From Thiotrichales bacterium (lineage in GTDB: Bacteria; Pseudomonadota; Gammaproteobacteria; HK1): 64,000 nt of DNA. Below, piece after piece: positions 49,005 to 58,490 of the stretch. Position numbers and translations under genes: made by a program. Where the stretch lies: positions 186,789-250,788 of the forward strand of contig JAPOSC010000004.1 in the NCBI GenBank assembly GCA_026709935.1, written 5' to 3'. The notes beneath the pieces were generated by a model. That model ran no database searches. It was not told the DNA's origin and worked only from the letters and a program-made list of their open reading frames with translations. Each line of letters starts with the position of its first letter. Within the stretch, counting starts at the first letter, position 1.

Positions 49005-50177
49005 ATGCTTTCCTCCCGTCGCGGCTCGTCGCGCCCGATCCTCGCGTCGTGCTCGACCGCCCATGCCGCCCACGATGGCCTGGCCGAGGCCCTGCTCGTG
49101 CTCCTGCCACTGTGGGCGCAGGCCTTCGGTTTGTCCCTGACACAGACCGGGGCGCTGAAGAGCGCGTTCTACGCCGCCATGAGCGCGGGTCAAATCCCGT
49201 TCGGTCTCGCCTCCGAACGGCTTGGTGAACGCCGCCTCCTCGCGCTGGGCACCCTGGGCACCGCCGTGGGCTGGCTGTTGCTGGCCGAGGCGGACGGATT
49301 TCGGGCTCTGCTGCTCGCGGTGCTGGTGGCCGGACTCGGTTCGAGCGTGCAGCATCCGCTCGCGTCGAGCCTGGTGAGCCGCGTGCATCGAGGCGATCGG
49401 GCGCGGGCGGCGCTCGGCGTGTACAACTTCGCCGGGGACGCCGGCAAGGCAGTCGTTCCCGCCCTCCTCGCGGTCGGCATCGGGGTGGCCGGCTGGCGGA
49501 TGTCCTCGTGGTCGTGCGGCGTTGCGATGGCCGTCGTCGCGCTCGGGGTGCATCTGTCGCTGCAGCGTTTCCTGTCCGGCGAGAAGACGCCCGAATCGCC
49601 GACGGCCACGCCGCCGGGGTGGGGCATCACCCACCGTCGCGACTTCACGCTCCTGAGCGCCATCGCGGTCATCGACGCCTCTTCGCGCAGCGGGTTCCTG
49701 CTGCTGGCGCCGTTTCTGATGGTGGAGAAGGGGTTGCCGGTCGAACAGGTGGGCTTCGGCGTCATGCTGATCTTCGCCGGCGGGGCGGCCGGAAAGTTCG
49801 CCTGCGGCTTCCTGGCAGAACGACTCGGAACCGTTCGCACCATCGTGATCACCGAAGTGGCGACGGCCCTCGGCATCGTCGCCGCCGTCGCGGCGCCCAT
49901 GAGTGCGCTCTGGGTGTTGCTCGCCCCGATCGGCCTCGCGCTCAACGGGACATCATCGGCCCTGTACGCCGCCGCCGGAGAGTTCGCGCACGAGAAGCGG
50001 CAGGCAAGGGCGTTCGGACTTTTCTATACGGTGACTACCGTCGCCTCCGCCGCCGCCCCGATCGCGGTCGGCGGGCTCGGCGACGCGATGGATCTCGCCA
50101 CCGTCGTCGCCCTCGTCGCGGCCTGGACCGTGCTCGCGACGCCGCTTGCGCTCGCTCTGCGTTCGCCGCAACGGTGA
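49005..50177 (+). CDS. MFS transporter
   Basis: Twelve-TM pattern; AFYAAMSAGQIPFGLASERLGERRLLALGTLGTAVGWLLL. Confidence 0.88.
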   Translation: MLSSRRGSSRPILASCSTAHAAHDGLAEALLVLLPLWAQAFGLSLTQTGALKSAFYAAMSAGQIPFGLASERLGERRLLALGTLGTAVGWLLLAEADGFRALLLAVLVAGLGSSVQHPLASSLVSRVHRGDRARAALGVYNFAGDAGKAVVPALLAVGIGVAGWRMSSWSCGVAMAVVALGVHLSLQRFLSGEKTPESPTATPPGWGITHRRDFTLLSAIAVIDASSRSGFLLLAPFLMVEKGLPVEQVGFGVMLIFAGGAAGKFACGFLAERLGTVRTIVITEVATALGIVAAVAAPMSALWVLLAPIGLALNGTSSALYAAAGEFAHEKRQARAFGLFYTVTTVASAAAPIAVGGLGDAMDLATVVALVAAWTVLATPLALALRSPQR

Positions 50178-50335
50178 CGCGCCGGCATCCGGCGCCGGAC
50201 AGCGCAACGGCGCCCCGCACCGGGCGTCGGTCCGCCGCCGCCGATACGCTGAATGCCGACTTGAAGGAACGCGAGAAGTGCGGTCTACCGGAATTTCACC
50301 GATTCGCGAGGCTCCGTGCCCGCAGCCATGAACCA

Positions 50336-50573
50336 GTGAGAAATGCGTGTCGGGGCGTACGTGAAGGAGACGAGCATCCGGACGCATTTCTCACAGGCCC
50401 TCAAGTCGGAGCCATCCAGGCCCGAGCGGTTCTCCGAACCCTTGCCGAGAACAAGTGAGAAATGCGCGTCGGGGCGTACGTGAAGGAGACGAGCATCCGG
50501 ACGCATTTCTCACAGGCCCTCAAGTCGGAGCCATCCAGGCCCGAGCGGTTCTCCGAACCCTTGCCGAGAACTG
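50336..50573. repeat. Two tandem 119-bp copies, each with a 12-bp inverted repeat (GTGAGAAATGCG ... CGCATTTCTCAC)
   Basis: Copies at 50336-50454 and 50455-50573 nearly identical; arms at 50336-50347/50383-50394 and 50455-50466/50502-50513. Confidence 0.95.
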
Positions 50574-50587
50574 GTGAAATTTCCAGT

Positions 50588-51892
50588 CTAGTCCATGGTC
50601 GAGGGCAGCCAGGTCGCAATCTCGGGGAACAGGGTGAGCAGGAGCGCCCCGGTAAGCAGGAGCATGAAGAAGGGAAGCGCGGCGCGCGCGACGGTGAAGA
50701 TGTTCAATCCCGTCAGCCCCTGGATCACGAAGAGGTTGAAGCCCAGGGGCGGGGTGATCTGGGCCATTTCGACCACGATGATGATGAAGATGCCGAACCA
50801 CACCAGGTCGAACCCGACCGCGCTGACCAGCGGCAGAACGACGGTCGCGGTCAGGACGATCATCGAGATTCCCTCGATGAAACATCCAAGGACGATGTAG
50901 AGAACGCAAAGAGCGGCGATCAGCGCATAGGGGTTCAGGTCCATGGCGCCGATCCACCCCGCGAGGGCTCGGGGCAGCCCGGTGTAGGCGAGGGAGGTGG
51001 TCAGAAACGCGGCGCCGGCCAGAATGAAGAAGATCATGCACGAGAGGGTGGTCGCGCTGAGCAGACTCTCGAAGAACATTTTCCGATTGAGGCTGCGCGT
51101 CCATGCGGCCAGAACGAGGGCGCCGATGACGCCGCCGGCCGCCGCCTCGGTGGCGGTGGCGATGCCGAGGTAGATGGATCCGATGACGGCCAGAATCAGC
51201 GCCACCACCGGCAGGAGCCCGCCGGATCGGACGAGCTTCTCTCGCAGGCTCATCCGGGCGGCATCGCGCGGGCTGACCGCCGGGCGCACGATGGCCATGA
51301 ACGCGAGATAGCCCATGAACAGGATGATCAGCATCGCTCCCGGCAGTACCCCGGCCAGAAACAGACGCACGATGGAGACGTCTGCGGCCACGCCGTACAC
51401 GATCATGATGATCGAGGGTGGAATCAGCAGGCCGAGGGTGCCCGAACCGGCGAGGCTGCCGACGGAGAGGGTCCGGTCGTAGCCGTTTCTTTGCAGCTCC
51501 GGCAGCGACATCCGGCCGATGGTCGCGACGGTTGCCGCCGACGATCCGCAGATCGCCGCGAAAATCCCGCACCCCAGAACGTTGACGTGCATCAACCGGC
51601 CCGGAAGCCAGCTCACCCACGGTGCGATACCACGGAACAGGATTTCCGAAAGCCGGGCGCGAAAAAGGATCTCGCCCATCCAGATGAACAGGGGGAGCGC
51701 GGCCAGCGTCCACGATGCGGTGGTCTGCCACATCGAGGTCGCCAGCGACTTCTCGATCGGCACGGAGCTGAAGAACGCGAGCCCGACCCACCCTACCCCG
51801 AGCAGCGACAGCGCAATCCACACCCCGGTGCCGAGGAACGCGAACAGCGCGATGACCATCGTGATCGCGACCGCTGTCTGATCGGGAGTCAA
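50588..51892 (-). CDS. TRAP transporter large permease (DctM-like)
   Basis: LPLFIWMGEILFRARLSEILFRGIAPWVSWLPGRLMHVNVLGCGIFAAICGSSAATVATIGRMSLPELQRNGYDRTLSVGSLAGSGTLGLLIPPSIIMIVYG. Confidence 0.97.
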   Translation of the reverse strand: MTPDQTAVAITMVIALFAFLGTGVWIALSLLGVGWVGLAFFSSVPIEKSLATSMWQTTASWTLAALPLFIWMGEILFRARLSEILFRGIAPWVSWLPGRLMHVNVLGCGIFAAICGSSAATVATIGRMSLPELQRNGYDRTLSVGSLAGSGTLGLLIPPSIIMIVYGVAADVSIVRLFLAGVLPGAMLIILFMGYLAFMAIVRPAVSPRDAARMSLREKLVRSGGLLPVVALILAVIGSIYLGIATATEAAAGGVIGALVLAAWTRSLNRKMFFESLLSATTLSCMIFFILAGAAFLTTSLAYTGLPRALAGWIGAMDLNPYALIAALCVLYIVLGCFIEGISMIVLTATVVLPLVSAVGFDLVWFGIFIIIVVEMAQITPPLGFNLFVIQGLTGLNIFTVARAALPFFMLLLTGALLLTLFPEIATWLPSTMD

Positions 51893-51934
51893 CGGCGAGC
51901 GTCCTGGCTATGGTCCGGGCAGGGTCGACGCCGC

Positions 51935-52474
51935 TCAGGACGTCCAGCGTTGGCTCTGGCCGCTCGCCCGTGACGCTTCGCCCGCGACCACATGCGCCGG
52001 CTGTCCACCCAGAAGCGAGACGACGAGATCGTCCATGATCGCGATTGCGAGCAGGAGCGAACCGACCGCGATGGACGACTGGGGGATCCAGATCGGAATG
52101 ACGATCAGGTTCTGGGAAAGCTCTTCGAAGCGAAACGAATCCCGGATCATGTCGAACGCGGAATAGGTCATGTAGCTCGCGAGAAAGAGCGACACGAGGA
52201 GAATGAATATCTCGAGCAACCGGCGGCGCCACCCGACGAGCTGTTCGACCACGACGGTGACCCGGATGTGGCGGTTCTGCCGATACGTGTAGGCAAGGGG
52301 CAGGAACCCTGCGGCCACCACGCTCCACGCCGTCAGGTCATCGGCGCCCTTGACCAGGATTCCCATCTCGCGCCCGGTGACCTGGGACACGATGAGGAGC
52401 CCGATGGCGACGATGGATCCCGCGCCCGCCAACGCGCCACCGAGGTACAGCGCGTTCAGAATTCGCCTCAGCAT
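51935..52474 (-). CDS. TRAP transporter small permease (DctQ-like)
   Basis: MLRRILNALYLGGALAGAGSIVAIGLLIVSQVTGREMG...YRQNRHIRVTVVVEQL. Confidence 0.88.
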   Translation of the reverse strand: MLRRILNALYLGGALAGAGSIVAIGLLIVSQVTGREMGILVKGADDLTAWSVVAAGFLPLAYTYRQNRHIRVTVVVEQLVGWRRRLLEIFILLVSLFLASYMTYSAFDMIRDSFRFEELSQNLIVIPIWIPQSSIAVGSLLLAIAIMDDLVVSLLGGQPAHVVAGEASRASGQSQRWTS

Positions 52475-52562
52475 GGCTTGGAACCAACCCGCATTCGTCA
52501 CCGGCTCTCGACAAGGACCGGAGGATCGCTCAGGCCCGGACGGCTCCGGTTGAAACCCCCGC

Positions 52563-52622
52563 GAGAAGTGCGGGTGAAGGTTCGGCGTGAATCCAACACG
52601 TCCCGGACTGCACTTCTCACAG
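52563..52622. repeat. REP-like inverted repeat, same family as 50336-50573
   Basis: GAGAAGTGC ... GCACTTCTCACAGG. Confidence 0.7.
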
Positions 52623-52790
52623 GAATCGACCGCCGATCGGGCATGGTTCGATGGGCGCCGGAGACATTTCCGCCAGGCCGGAACCTGCCCTCAGAAATAA
52701 ACCCGACCGGACACTCCGGAGGCCGAAACCCCGCCGTAACCGCGCGGCGGGCGGCCTCCGGAGCGCCGGTGAGAATCACCGTCGGCGCCG

Positions 52791-53774
52791 TCAGTTCGCA
52801 CCCAGCGCCCGGTAGGCGGCGATGAACTGCGCGCCATCATCGCCGGCCTTGGCCAGCCACTCCTGGACCATGGTCTCCCCGATAGCCTTCAGCTCGGCCA
52901 GCAGCTCCGGGCTCGGCGGCGCGACCGTCATGCCGTTGACGGCCAGCGTCCGCGTCGTTGTCACCTGCGCTTCACGGCTCATGATCCACCCGCGAGCCTC
53001 CGCCTTGGCGGCCGCCTGCATCACCACCGCCTGTGTGTCCGCATCCAGAGCGTTGAAGGCATCGGTGCTCACGATCACCATGTTCTTGTTATTCATGGCG
53101 TTGACGTCATAGAAGTGTGTGGTGAAATCCCATGCCTTGGTGTAGGTGCCGGTGGCGGCGGAGGTCACCATGGCGCTCACCACGCCGGTCGCGAAGGCCT
53201 GCGGAACTTCTGCGGACTGGACCGTGGTGGGAACGGCGCCCATGAGCTCGGCCAGCCGGGCGGTCAGGGCGTTGTAGGCGCGGAATTTCACGCCCTCGAA
53301 GTCCGACGTCGAGCTGATCGGGTTCTGCGCGTAGAGGCCCTGCCCCGGCCAGGGCACGGAGAAGAGCGGCATCAGACCCTGCTTCTTGAGCTTGGCCCGG
53401 ATGAAGGGCAGTGTGAGTTCATATACCTCCCAGGCGGTCATCTGGCCCTGGGACAGGAACGGGATGCCATCGACCTCGAAGAAGGGATCTTCCTTGCCGT
53501 AGGCCGACAACAGGATCTCCCCGACCTGGACCTGCCCGGTCTGCACGCCACGCTTGATCTCCGGCATCTTCAGCAACGATGCGCCGGTGTGCATCGTCAT
53601 CTTGAGCTTTCCGCCGGAGTTCTTCTCGACCTCCTCGACGAATCGCACGATGTTCTGCGTGTGGAAGTTGTTGTCCTTGTACGCGGTTGCGAGATTCCAT
53701 ACGGTTTCGGCCTGCGCTGCGGACAGTCCGGCGGACAGCACGAAACCCAGCAGGGGAATGAACAGTCTCTTCAT
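52791..53774 (-). CDS. TRAP transporter substrate-binding protein (DctP-like)
   Basis: Signal peptide MKRLFIPLLGFVLSAGLSAAQAE; VWNLATAYKDNNFHTQNIVRFVEEVEKNSGGKLKMTMHTGASLLKMPEIKRGVQTGQVQVGEILLSAYG. Confidence 0.94.
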   Translation of the reverse strand: MKRLFIPLLGFVLSAGLSAAQAETVWNLATAYKDNNFHTQNIVRFVEEVEKNSGGKLKMTMHTGASLLKMPEIKRGVQTGQVQVGEILLSAYGKEDPFFEVDGIPFLSQGQMTAWEVYELTLPFIRAKLKKQGLMPLFSVPWPGQGLYAQNPISSTSDFEGVKFRAYNALTARLAELMGAVPTTVQSAEVPQAFATGVVSAMVTSAATGTYTKAWDFTTHFYDVNAMNNKNMVIVSTDAFNALDADTQAVVMQAAAKAEARGWIMSREAQVTTTRTLAVNGMTVAPPSPELLAELKAIGETMVQEWLAKAGDDGAQFIAAYRALGAN

Positions 53775-53983
53775 GGCGGTCTCCTTGAACGGTGGTGGGG
53801 ACGGCGCAGGCGGGCGGCGCGTTCCCGTCAGTTCGGTCCCGGCCGAAGCGCACCGATCACGCCCCGTGGGCCGGTTGCTTCAATCTTAGCCGTTGCAGCC
53901 CCGTATTGGGACCGATAACGTTCCGGAACGCGCTCGGCGGCACGGAATGCGCCCCGGAGCGTCAGGCAGTGGAGCGAAAGCGA

Positions 53984-56089
53984 ATGTTCGAAGGACAGGC
54001 ACGCATCGGAGTCGACGTCGGGGGCACCTTCACGGACGCGGTGCTCGAAGTCGGCGACCGTCGGTTCACCTCGAAGGTGCTGACGACCCCGAGGGACCCG
54101 GAGCAGGGCTGCATGCAGTGCATCGAGGAGATGCTGCGCCACGCCGGCCTCGGGCCGGACGCAGTCGGCGTCATCGTTCACGGCACCACCCTCGCCACCA
54201 ATTCGATCATCGAGCGCAAGGGCGCCACCACCTCGCTTCTCACCACGGAAGGGTTCCGGGATACCCTCCAGATGGGCACCGAAGGACGCCCCGATCAGTA
54301 CGATATCAACGTGACGCAACCGGAGCCGCTGGTGCCGAGACGCCGGCGGATCACCGTCGAGGAACGGCTGAACAGCCGTGGCGAAGTGCTGGTTCCCCTG
54401 ACCACGGGAAAGCTCGATGCGGTGCTGCCGATACTCGATGCGGCCGGGACCGAGTCGTTGGCGATCGCCTTTCTCCACAGCTACGCGAACCCCGTCCACG
54501 AGCGCCTGGCGCGCGAGCACCTGTCCCGGTGCCGGCCGGACTGGTCGGTCTCCCTCTCGTGCGAAGTGTCTCCGGAGTTCCGGGAGTTCGAACGTTTTTC
54601 GACCACCTGCGCCAACGCATACGTGCGTCCGCTGATGGAGCGATACCTGACGGCATTCGCAGCGCAGCTCCGGCAACGCGGCTTCGTCTGTCCGCTGCTG
54701 CTCATGCTGTCGAGCGGCGGGTTGACGACGGTCGAGATCGCCAAGGCGTTTCCCGTCCGTCTCGTCGAGTCCGGTCCCGCCGGCGGCGCGATCTTCGCGC
54801 AGGGAATCGCGGCCGCGCACGGGATCGAGAAGGCCGTCTCCTTCGACATGGGCGGCACCACCGCCAAGATCTGCCTCATCGACGACACCCGCGCCCAGAC
54901 CAGCCGCCGCTTCGAGGTGGCCCGGGTGTACCGGTTTCGCCGCGACAGCGGACTCCCGCTTCGCATCCCCGTCATCGAGATGGTCGAGATCGGCGCGGGC
55001 GGCGGCTCCATCGCGGGAATCGATGCGCTGGGCCGCATCGCGGTGGGGCCGCAAAGTGCCGGCTCCGATCCGGGGCCGGCATGCTACGGCCGTGGTGGCC
55101 GCCGGGCCACGGTGACCGACGCGAATCTGGTCATGGGGCGCATCGACCCGGAAGGATTCGCCGGCGGAAGGATGGCCCTGACCACGCGCGATGCACAGGA
55201 CGCACTGATGGCCGATGTGGGGCAGCCCATGTCGGTCTCGCTGGAAACCGCCGCCTTCGGCGTGACCGAAATCGTGTGCGAGAACATGGCCACGGCCGTG
55301 CGCGTCCACGCAATCGAGAGCGGGAAGAACGTGGACGACCGAACCTTGATCGCGTTCGGCGGCGCCGCCCCGCTGCACGCGTGTCAACTCGCGCGGAAGT
55401 TGGGAATCCGGCGGATCATCGTGCCGCGCCACGCCGGCGTCGGGTCGGCAGTGGGGTTCCTGCGGGCGCCGATCTCCTACGAAGTGGTGCGCACCTTCCA
55501 CCAGCGCGTCGATGCATTCGAGGCCGAAGCAGTGAACACCGTCATCCGGGACATGGAGGACGAGGCGAAAGGCTACGTGCGGATGGCCGCGGGACCGGCG
55601 GCGCTGTCGATCCGGCGCCAGGCCTACATGCGGTATCAGGGCCAGGGTCACGAGATTGCCGTCGACGTGCCGAACGGACGGTTCGACGCAAGCGCGGGGG
55701 CCGGCTTGCAGGCGTTGTTCGACGAAGAGTACCGGGCGGTCTTCGGCCGCGACATCGGCACGGTGGCGGCGGCCGAGGTGGTCGCGTGGAGAGTGACCGC
55801 CGGCACCGCGCCGTTCCCCGATCCATTTTCCGGGCCATTTTCCGGGCCAGCGCGGGCGGACGCATCCCGGGGCGCGGCGCCAGCGCCGATCTCGCGACCG
55901 GTTCTGGACCCCGCCTTCGAGTCGCCGGTCGCCTGCGCGGTCCACGACCGGGAGACACTGGAGAGCGGCTTTTCCGTCTCCGGGCCCGCCATCCTGGCCG
56001 AGGACGAGACCTCGACCGTGGTCGACGTGCGGTTCGAGGCCGCTGTTCTTCCCGGCGGAGACGTGGAGCTCAGGCAAAGGGCCCCTTGA
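53984..56089 (+). CDS. Hydantoinase/oxoprolinase family protein, A-type subunit
   Basis: RIGVDVGGTFTDAVLEV...VIVHGTTLATNSIIERKGATTSLLTTEGFRDTLQMG...VSFDMGGTTAKICLI. Confidence 0.96.
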   Translation: MFEGQARIGVDVGGTFTDAVLEVGDRRFTSKVLTTPRDPEQGCMQCIEEMLRHAGLGPDAVGVIVHGTTLATNSIIERKGATTSLLTTEGFRDTLQMGTEGRPDQYDINVTQPEPLVPRRRRITVEERLNSRGEVLVPLTTGKLDAVLPILDAAGTESLAIAFLHSYANPVHERLAREHLSRCRPDWSVSLSCEVSPEFREFERFSTTCANAYVRPLMERYLTAFAAQLRQRGFVCPLLLMLSSGGLTTVEIAKAFPVRLVESGPAGGAIFAQGIAAAHGIEKAVSFDMGGTTAKICLIDDTRAQTSRRFEVARVYRFRRDSGLPLRIPVIEMVEIGAGGGSIAGIDALGRIAVGPQSAGSDPGPACYGRGGRRATVTDANLVMGRIDPEGFAGGRMALTTRDAQDALMADVGQPMSVSLETAAFGVTEIVCENMATAVRVHAIESGKNVDDRTLIAFGGAAPLHACQLARKLGIRRIIVPRHAGVGSAVGFLRAPISYEVVRTFHQRVDAFEAEAVNTVIRDMEDEAKGYVRMAAGPAALSIRRQAYMRYQGQGHEIAVDVPNGRFDASAGAGLQALFDEEYRAVFGRDIGTVAAAEVVAWRVTAGTAPFPDPFSGPFSGPARADASRGAAPAPISRPVLDPAFESPVACAVHDRETLESGFSVSGPAILAEDETSTVVDVRFEAAVLPGGDVELRQRAP

Positions 56090-56090
56090 T

Positions 56091-56218
56091 CCGGATTTCT
56101 CACCGAGTTCCGGACGAGCATGGAGAGGGTCGAGCACCGGCCTGCTTCGCAGACCTCGTATGTTTCGCAAGGCGAACGCGAGACAGGGCGTGCAGGCGCA
56201 AGCTGGTGAGAAATCCGG
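56091..56218. repeat. REP-like inverted repeat between hyuA- and hyuB-like genes
   Basis: CCGGATTTCTCACC (56091-56104) and GGTGAGAAATCCGG (56205-56218), perfect 14-bp arms. Confidence 0.85.
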
Positions 56219-56239
56219 GTTGGTGAAGAGGAGCAGGCG

Positions 56240-57976
56240 GTGACCGAAAGGGACGAAATTCGCAATCAGATGGTCTGGAGCCGGCTGATCTCGGCCATCG
56301 AGGAGCAGGCGCAGACCGTAATCCGGACCGCGTTCAGCCAGTCGGTGCGCGAATGCGGTGATCTCTCGGCGGGGGTATTCAACCGGCGCGGACAGATGGT
56401 TGCGCAGGCGGTGACCGGCACGCCGGGCCACGTGAACTCCATGGCCATTTGCATCGGCCACTTTCTCGAAGCGTTTCCGATCGACACCATGCGGCCCGGG
56501 GACGTGTTCGTGACCAACGACCCGTGGCTGTCGGTCGGCCACTATCACGACGTGACCGTGGTGACCCCGGCCTTCTACCGCGGCCGCGCCGTCGGCCTGC
56601 TTGCGAACACCTGCCATATCGTCGACATGGGCGGAAGGGGGTTCGGGCCGGACGCCCGTCAGTGCTACGAAGAGGGGATCAACATTCCCATCATGCACCT
56701 CGCGCGCGGGGGTGTGGTCAACGAAGACCTCATGGGGCTCCTGCGCACCAACGTCCGCAACGCCACGGACATGGAAGGCGATTTCTACGCCATGATGGCC
56801 TGCAACGACGAAGGCGCCCGCCGCCTGGTCGCCATGCTCGAGGAATTCGACCTCGATGACATCGAGACCATCGGGGACTACATCATCGGACGATCCCGGG
56901 ACGCCATCCGGACCGCGATTCGGGCGCTACCCGATGGTCGCTTCCGCCACGCCACCGAGCTCGACGGCTTCGACGAGCCGATCCGAATCTGCGCGGAGCT
57001 GACCGTCGACGGTGACGCTGTCCATGTCGACTACACGGGCTCGTCCCCCGCCAGCCCGTTCGGCATCAACCTGGTCCACAACTTCAGCCTGGCCTATACC
57101 GCATTCGGAGTGAACTGCATCGTCGGCCCCGATGTCCCCTGCAATGCCGGCTCGCTGGAGCCGATCACGGTGTCCGCCCCCCCGGGGTCGATCCTCAACG
57201 CGCTGCGGCCGAGGCCGGTGTCGGCGCGTCACGTCATCGGCCAGATGCTCCCGGACGTGGTATTCGGCTGCCTGGCGCAGGTGGTGCCCGAGCGCGTACC
57301 GGCCGAAGGCGCCGGGGCGATGTGGAACCCGATGATCCGGGGAGGCGCCACCGCGGTCGAACCCGACATCGCAGCCGGGGCGGCGGTGCTTTCGCGGGAC
57401 TACGACGTCATCCTGTTCAACTCCGGCGGCAGCGGGGGGCGACCGGCGATGGACGGTCTCTCGACGACGGCGTTTCCGAGCGGCGTCCGCACCCCCCCGG
57501 TGGAGGCGGTGGAGACATCCTTCCCGCTGCTCGTCTGGCGCAAGGAGTACCGCGAAGGCTCGGGCGGGCCCGGACGCTGCCGCGGCGGCCTCGGCCAACG
57601 CCTCGAAATCGGCGGCGAAGACGGCGCACCGTTCAGCGTCGCCGCCATGTTCGACCGGACGTGGCGCGCCCCCGAGGGCCGGTTCGGCGGCCACGAGGGC
57701 GCTCCCGGACAGGTCCGCCTGAAGTCCGGCCGGCGATTGAAGAGCAAGGGCCGGCAGTCGGTGCCATACAACGACCGCCTGGTGCTGGAGCTTCCGGGAG
57801 GCGGCGGATACGGCGACCCTCGGCAGCGCGACCCGGCGCGGGTCGCCGCGGACGTGGCCGACGGACTGATTTCCCGCGAGGACGCTCGGGAGGTCTATGG
57901 GGTCGTGCTGGTTGCAGACGGGTCGGTCGATCAAGACGCCACCCGATCTCTGCGGGCGGAGTCGAAACGGCTATAA
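56240..57976 (+). CDS. Hydantoinase B/oxoprolinase family protein (GTG start)
   Basis: QMVWSRLISAIEEQAQTVIRTAFSQSVRECGDLSAGVFNRRGQMVAQAVTGTPGHVNSMA...PGDVFVTNDPWLSVGHYHDVTVV. Confidence 0.96.
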   Translation: MTERDEIRNQMVWSRLISAIEEQAQTVIRTAFSQSVRECGDLSAGVFNRRGQMVAQAVTGTPGHVNSMAICIGHFLEAFPIDTMRPGDVFVTNDPWLSVGHYHDVTVVTPAFYRGRAVGLLANTCHIVDMGGRGFGPDARQCYEEGINIPIMHLARGGVVNEDLMGLLRTNVRNATDMEGDFYAMMACNDEGARRLVAMLEEFDLDDIETIGDYIIGRSRDAIRTAIRALPDGRFRHATELDGFDEPIRICAELTVDGDAVHVDYTGSSPASPFGINLVHNFSLAYTAFGVNCIVGPDVPCNAGSLEPITVSAPPGSILNALRPRPVSARHVIGQMLPDVVFGCLAQVVPERVPAEGAGAMWNPMIRGGATAVEPDIAAGAAVLSRDYDVILFNSGGSGGRPAMDGLSTTAFPSGVRTPPVEAVETSFPLLVWRKEYREGSGGPGRCRGGLGQRLEIGGEDGAPFSVAAMFDRTWRAPEGRFGGHEGAPGQVRLKSGRRLKSKGRQSVPYNDRLVLELPGGGGYGDPRQRDPARVAADVADGLISREDAREVYGVVLVADGSVDQDATRSLRAESKRL

Positions 57977-58161
57977 GCATCCCCCATCGGGTCGGGGAGT
58001 CAACCGATCCGCTGCTTCGTCCGGTGCATCATGACGGCGGAGCTCCGGGATTTCGGCCATCTCCGACCACCCGCCCCGCCCCGGCACGACGGAGCGATCT
58101 ACCAACGGCTGGCGCCGATGGAACGACTACAGGGCCTCGGGGCGGATCGCAGGAAGCGTAT

Positions 58162-58238
58162 TGGCGCGCCCGGAGAGATTCGAACTCCCGACCACCTGGT
58201 TCGTAGCCAGGTACTCTATCCAACTGAGCTACGGGCGC
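58162..58238 (-). tRNA. tRNA-Arg (ACG)
   Basis: Minus strand GCGCCCGTAGCTCAGTTGGATAGAGTACCTGGCTACGAACCAGGTGGTCGGGAGTTCGAATCTCTCCGGGCGCGCCA; anticodon ACG. Confidence 0.97.
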
Positions 58239-58490
58239 ATGCGAAGCGAGATTATAGCCCGCATTCCTCGCCGGGTTGCCAACCTCCATTTCCCAGCCCC
58301 ATTCCCTGCCGATTCACGGCTGCGATCGGAGATCCGTTGATGTGATCGTCATTGCCGTTGTTGCGTCGACTTTGAGCTCGACCATTTTCGCGGCCAAGAA
58401 CGTGAGTCACCGCCGCAGATTCATTGCCCCGGTGACTCTTCAGACTCCCGGGACCGTTTGCAGATCCGACCTTACCGTCACCACGTCCGG

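Noticed and set aside
50336-50573. Possible CRISPR mini-array (repeated 60-bp block)
   Set aside because: The whole 119-bp unit is duplicated, including what would be the spacer; palindromic tandem duplication instead.
50520-52328. 602-aa minus-strand ORF
   Set aside because: Out-of-frame overlap with DctM/DctQ-like genes; Arg/His-rich noise.
53828-56698. 956-aa minus-strand ORF
   Set aside because: Antisense to hydantoinase genes; no recognisable domain.
58029-58289. Short ORF over tRNA-Arg (APVAQLDRVPGYEPGGREFESLRARQ)
   Set aside because: Well-known artefactual translation of a tRNA gene.
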